15,870 nucleotides of DNA from a bacterium. GTDB lineage: Bacteria > Babelota > Babeliae > Babelales > GCA-2401785. Below are positions 14,953 through 15,870 of the stretch, in pieces; positions within the stretch are counted from its first letter, which is position 1; every line of letters begins with the position of its first letter. A model generated the notes under the pieces. That model saw only the letters and a list, made by a program, of their open reading frames with translations. It searched no databases and was not told the origin of the DNA. The translations under genes and the position numbers were made by a program. The stretch covers positions 1 through 15,870 of the forward strand of contig DAOVOC010000009.1 in assembly GCA_030629865.1 (NCBI GenBank), read 5' to 3'.

Positions 14953-15071
14953 TGTCATCCCAGGCGTGACCTGGGATCCAGTAGCACTTTTGTTTTAAAA
15001 AATATTTAGAGATCAGGGTTATTTTTCTTAGAAAAGCTTTTCTGGACTCCGGGTCGAAGCCCGGAGTGACA
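14953..15071. repeat. Dispersed palindromic element, full copy 2
   Basis: A 119-base copy of the element at 10125-10245, with the same ends and hairpins. TTGTCATCCCAG is doubled (14932-14943 and 14952-14963), so a partial extra end lies just outside. Homology with copy 1 also includes CAAGCATTT upstream (14916-14924 versus 10108-10116). It is intergenic here, unlike copy 1. Confidence 0.9.
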
Positions 15072-15141
15072 TAAAAATAATTTTAAAGGTTTTGTGCGAT
15101 AAAAAGAATTGATTTTTTGGTGTTGTTGCACAATTCATTAA

Positions 15142-15174
15142 CTGTCATCATCCGATCAAGTCGGATGATGACAG
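15142..15174. repeat. Perfect 14-bp inverted repeat
   Basis: CTGTCATCATCCGA (15142-15155) pairs perfectly with TCGGATGATGACAG (15161-15174) around TCAAG. The ends share TGTCAT/ATGACA with the dispersed element, so it may be a reduced member of the same repeat group. No T-run follows, so it is not a good terminator. A 9-bp outer pair, 15122-15130 with 15210-15218, encloses it. Confidence 0.8.
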
Positions 15175-15247
15175 AAGTGTAAGTCGTTGGCTACTTGAGT
15201 TTGCATTTATGCAACAACGCCGATTTTTTATTGCTTATCATGAGGCA

Positions 15248-15282
15248 AAAAAGAAGGGCCCAACTTTCGCCAGGCCCTTTTG
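15248..15282 (-). terminator. Terminator of the 120-aa secreted protein gene
   Basis: On the minus strand AAGGGCC (15279-15273) pairs with GGCCCTT (15260-15254), and TCTTTTTT follows. It begins 6 bases after the TAA of the gene at 15285-15647, the right place for a Rho-independent terminator. Confidence 0.75.
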
Positions 15283-15284
15283 GT

Positions 15285-15647
15285 TTAAGGATTAAGGAAT
15301 TTAAGATTAAATTCTTCGCGGCGTGGATATTTCCTCGCTGTTTTATTACGGACCTTGTTTATAATTCTGTCGAATTTTGCAACTCTAGGTGAAAATCCAG
15401 TTTCTAAAAGCCACTTATTTGTCTTTGGAAGTAACGTTACAGAATCCCCCGTGTATTTTTGGGTAATTGCCTCAAACATTTGTTGTGTGGCTTTGCTTAT
15501 TACAGGATTTTGTGTTTGCAACCTGTTTGCTACGCGATTTTTTAGTTCTTGTTGAAAATCTCTAGGTGCAAATTTTTTAAAGTCATTCATACCATAAGCT
15601 TTTGTGGTGGCGGCAACTACAAGAATTGCGAATATTAATTTTTTCAT
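15285..15647 (-). CDS. Small secreted protein of unknown function
   Basis: A 120-aa protein. The start at 15647 is chosen over the longer frame from 15701 because GAGGAG lies 7 bases upstream and the protein then begins with a signal peptide, MKKLIFAILVVAATTKAYG. The mature part is about 100 residues, basic and helical (FKKFAPRDFQQELKNRVANR, then KATQQMFEAITQKY and KFDRIINKVRNK), without Cys. I recognise no domain. The high positive charge would suit binding to nucleic acid, acidic surface polymers or another protein. It has its own terminator and appears to be a single-gene unit. The leader (15648-15720) contains G/C-rich runs unlike the AT-rich surroundings. Confidence 0.75.
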   Translation of the reverse strand: MKKLIFAILVVAATTKAYGMNDFKKFAPRDFQQELKNRVANRLQTQNPVISKATQQMFEAITQKYTGDSVTLLPKTNKWLLETGFSPRVAKFDRIINKVRNKTARKYPRREEFNLKFLNP

Positions 15648-15805
15648 AATCTTTCTCCTCAATTTATCCCTTAATCCCCCCGGGAACCTCCCCAGAGACA
15701 CTACTATTTTCGCTTATTTTCAAGTTTCGCTCAAAAGGGTTGATTTACAATGTAAAAAGTAGCGTTTTTAGACGTTTTTTAAGATATAGGAGCGAGAATA
15801 GGGCT

Positions 15806-15870
15806 TTATTGCTTCGGAAAAGCTATTTGAAAACCATATTTTTTCAGGAAATCAGCTTGTAATTCTCTTA
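15806..15870 (-). CDS. Possible 3' end of a minus-strand gene
   Basis: Read leftward from the window edge, one frame stays open for 20 complete codons (RELQADFLKKYGFQIAFPKQ) and then ends in TAA at 15806-15808. The residues look like a protein C-terminus, and the next gene on the strand starts about 160 bases later. The evidence is short and there is no family match, so this is tentative. Confidence 0.35.
   Translation of the reverse strand, partial: RELQADFLKKYGFQIAFPKQ

Noticed and set aside
15142..15174. Rho-independent terminator at the perfect palindrome
   Set aside because: No T-run follows on either strand and no gene ends nearby on the plus strand.
15195..15392. 65-codon plus-strand frame
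   Set aside because: It runs through the minus-strand terminator and into the antisense of the 120-aa secreted gene, and is not protein-like.
15648..15701. Upstream start for the 120-aa secreted protein
   Set aside because: GAGGAG directly precedes ATG 15647, where a signal peptide begins; the extension has no such support.

Overview
The window is moderately AT-rich bacterial DNA using the standard code, with TGA, TAA and TAG all serving as stops. It carries Gram-negative-type export signals: Sec signal peptides and a beta-barrel-like protein ending in Phe. The mix of large secreted proteins of unknown family, small exported hypotheticals, palindromic dispersed repeats and a DUF5674-type gene resembles the genomes of host-associated or candidate-phylum bacteria, for example Candidatus Dependentiae (TM6). 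That assignment is inference from gene style; no rRNA or other marker is present to fix it.

Layout. The left edge (3-338) is the end of a pentapeptide-repeat gene, followed after 34 bases by an SbcC/Rad50-type DNA-repair ATPase (373-3093). Convergent to it and only 7 bases away is a two-gene minus-strand unit (3101-3792) with its own promoter. It consists of a DUF5674-family protein overlapping a helical partner by ATGA. This unit lies between two copies of the sbcC 3' end (3048-3096 and 3938-3998), so it looks like an inserted cassette. A roughly 200-base leader then precedes a 974-aa secreted protein (4203-7127). A putative outer-membrane beta-barrel protein follows (7285-8640).

Accessory block. 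An AAA/DUF4143 ATPase gene (8840-10030) is bracketed on both sides by the same terminator hairpin and the same 35-base palindrome. Next, on the minus strand, come a small secreted protein whose C-terminus is encoded by a dispersed repeat (10107-10592), a doubtful short ORF (10589-10798) and a 392-aa secreted coiled-coil protein (10836-12014). A second large secreted protein (12208-14904) on the plus strand is a clear paralogue of the first. The right end holds a second full copy of the dispersed repeat, a perfect palindrome, a minus-strand terminator, a 120-aa secreted protein (15285-15647) and the probable tail of another minus-strand gene (15806-15870).

How the parts may work together. The 974-aa protein, the OMP-like protein and the 898-aa paralogue probably contribute to the cell envelope or surface, which is inferred from their signal peptides and barrel-like end. 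SbcC acts in recombination and double-strand break repair, but no SbcD partner is visible here. The rest is accessory. The most informative feature of the window is structural: twice, a gene cassette sits immediately behind a gene and is followed by a second copy of that upstream gene's tail.
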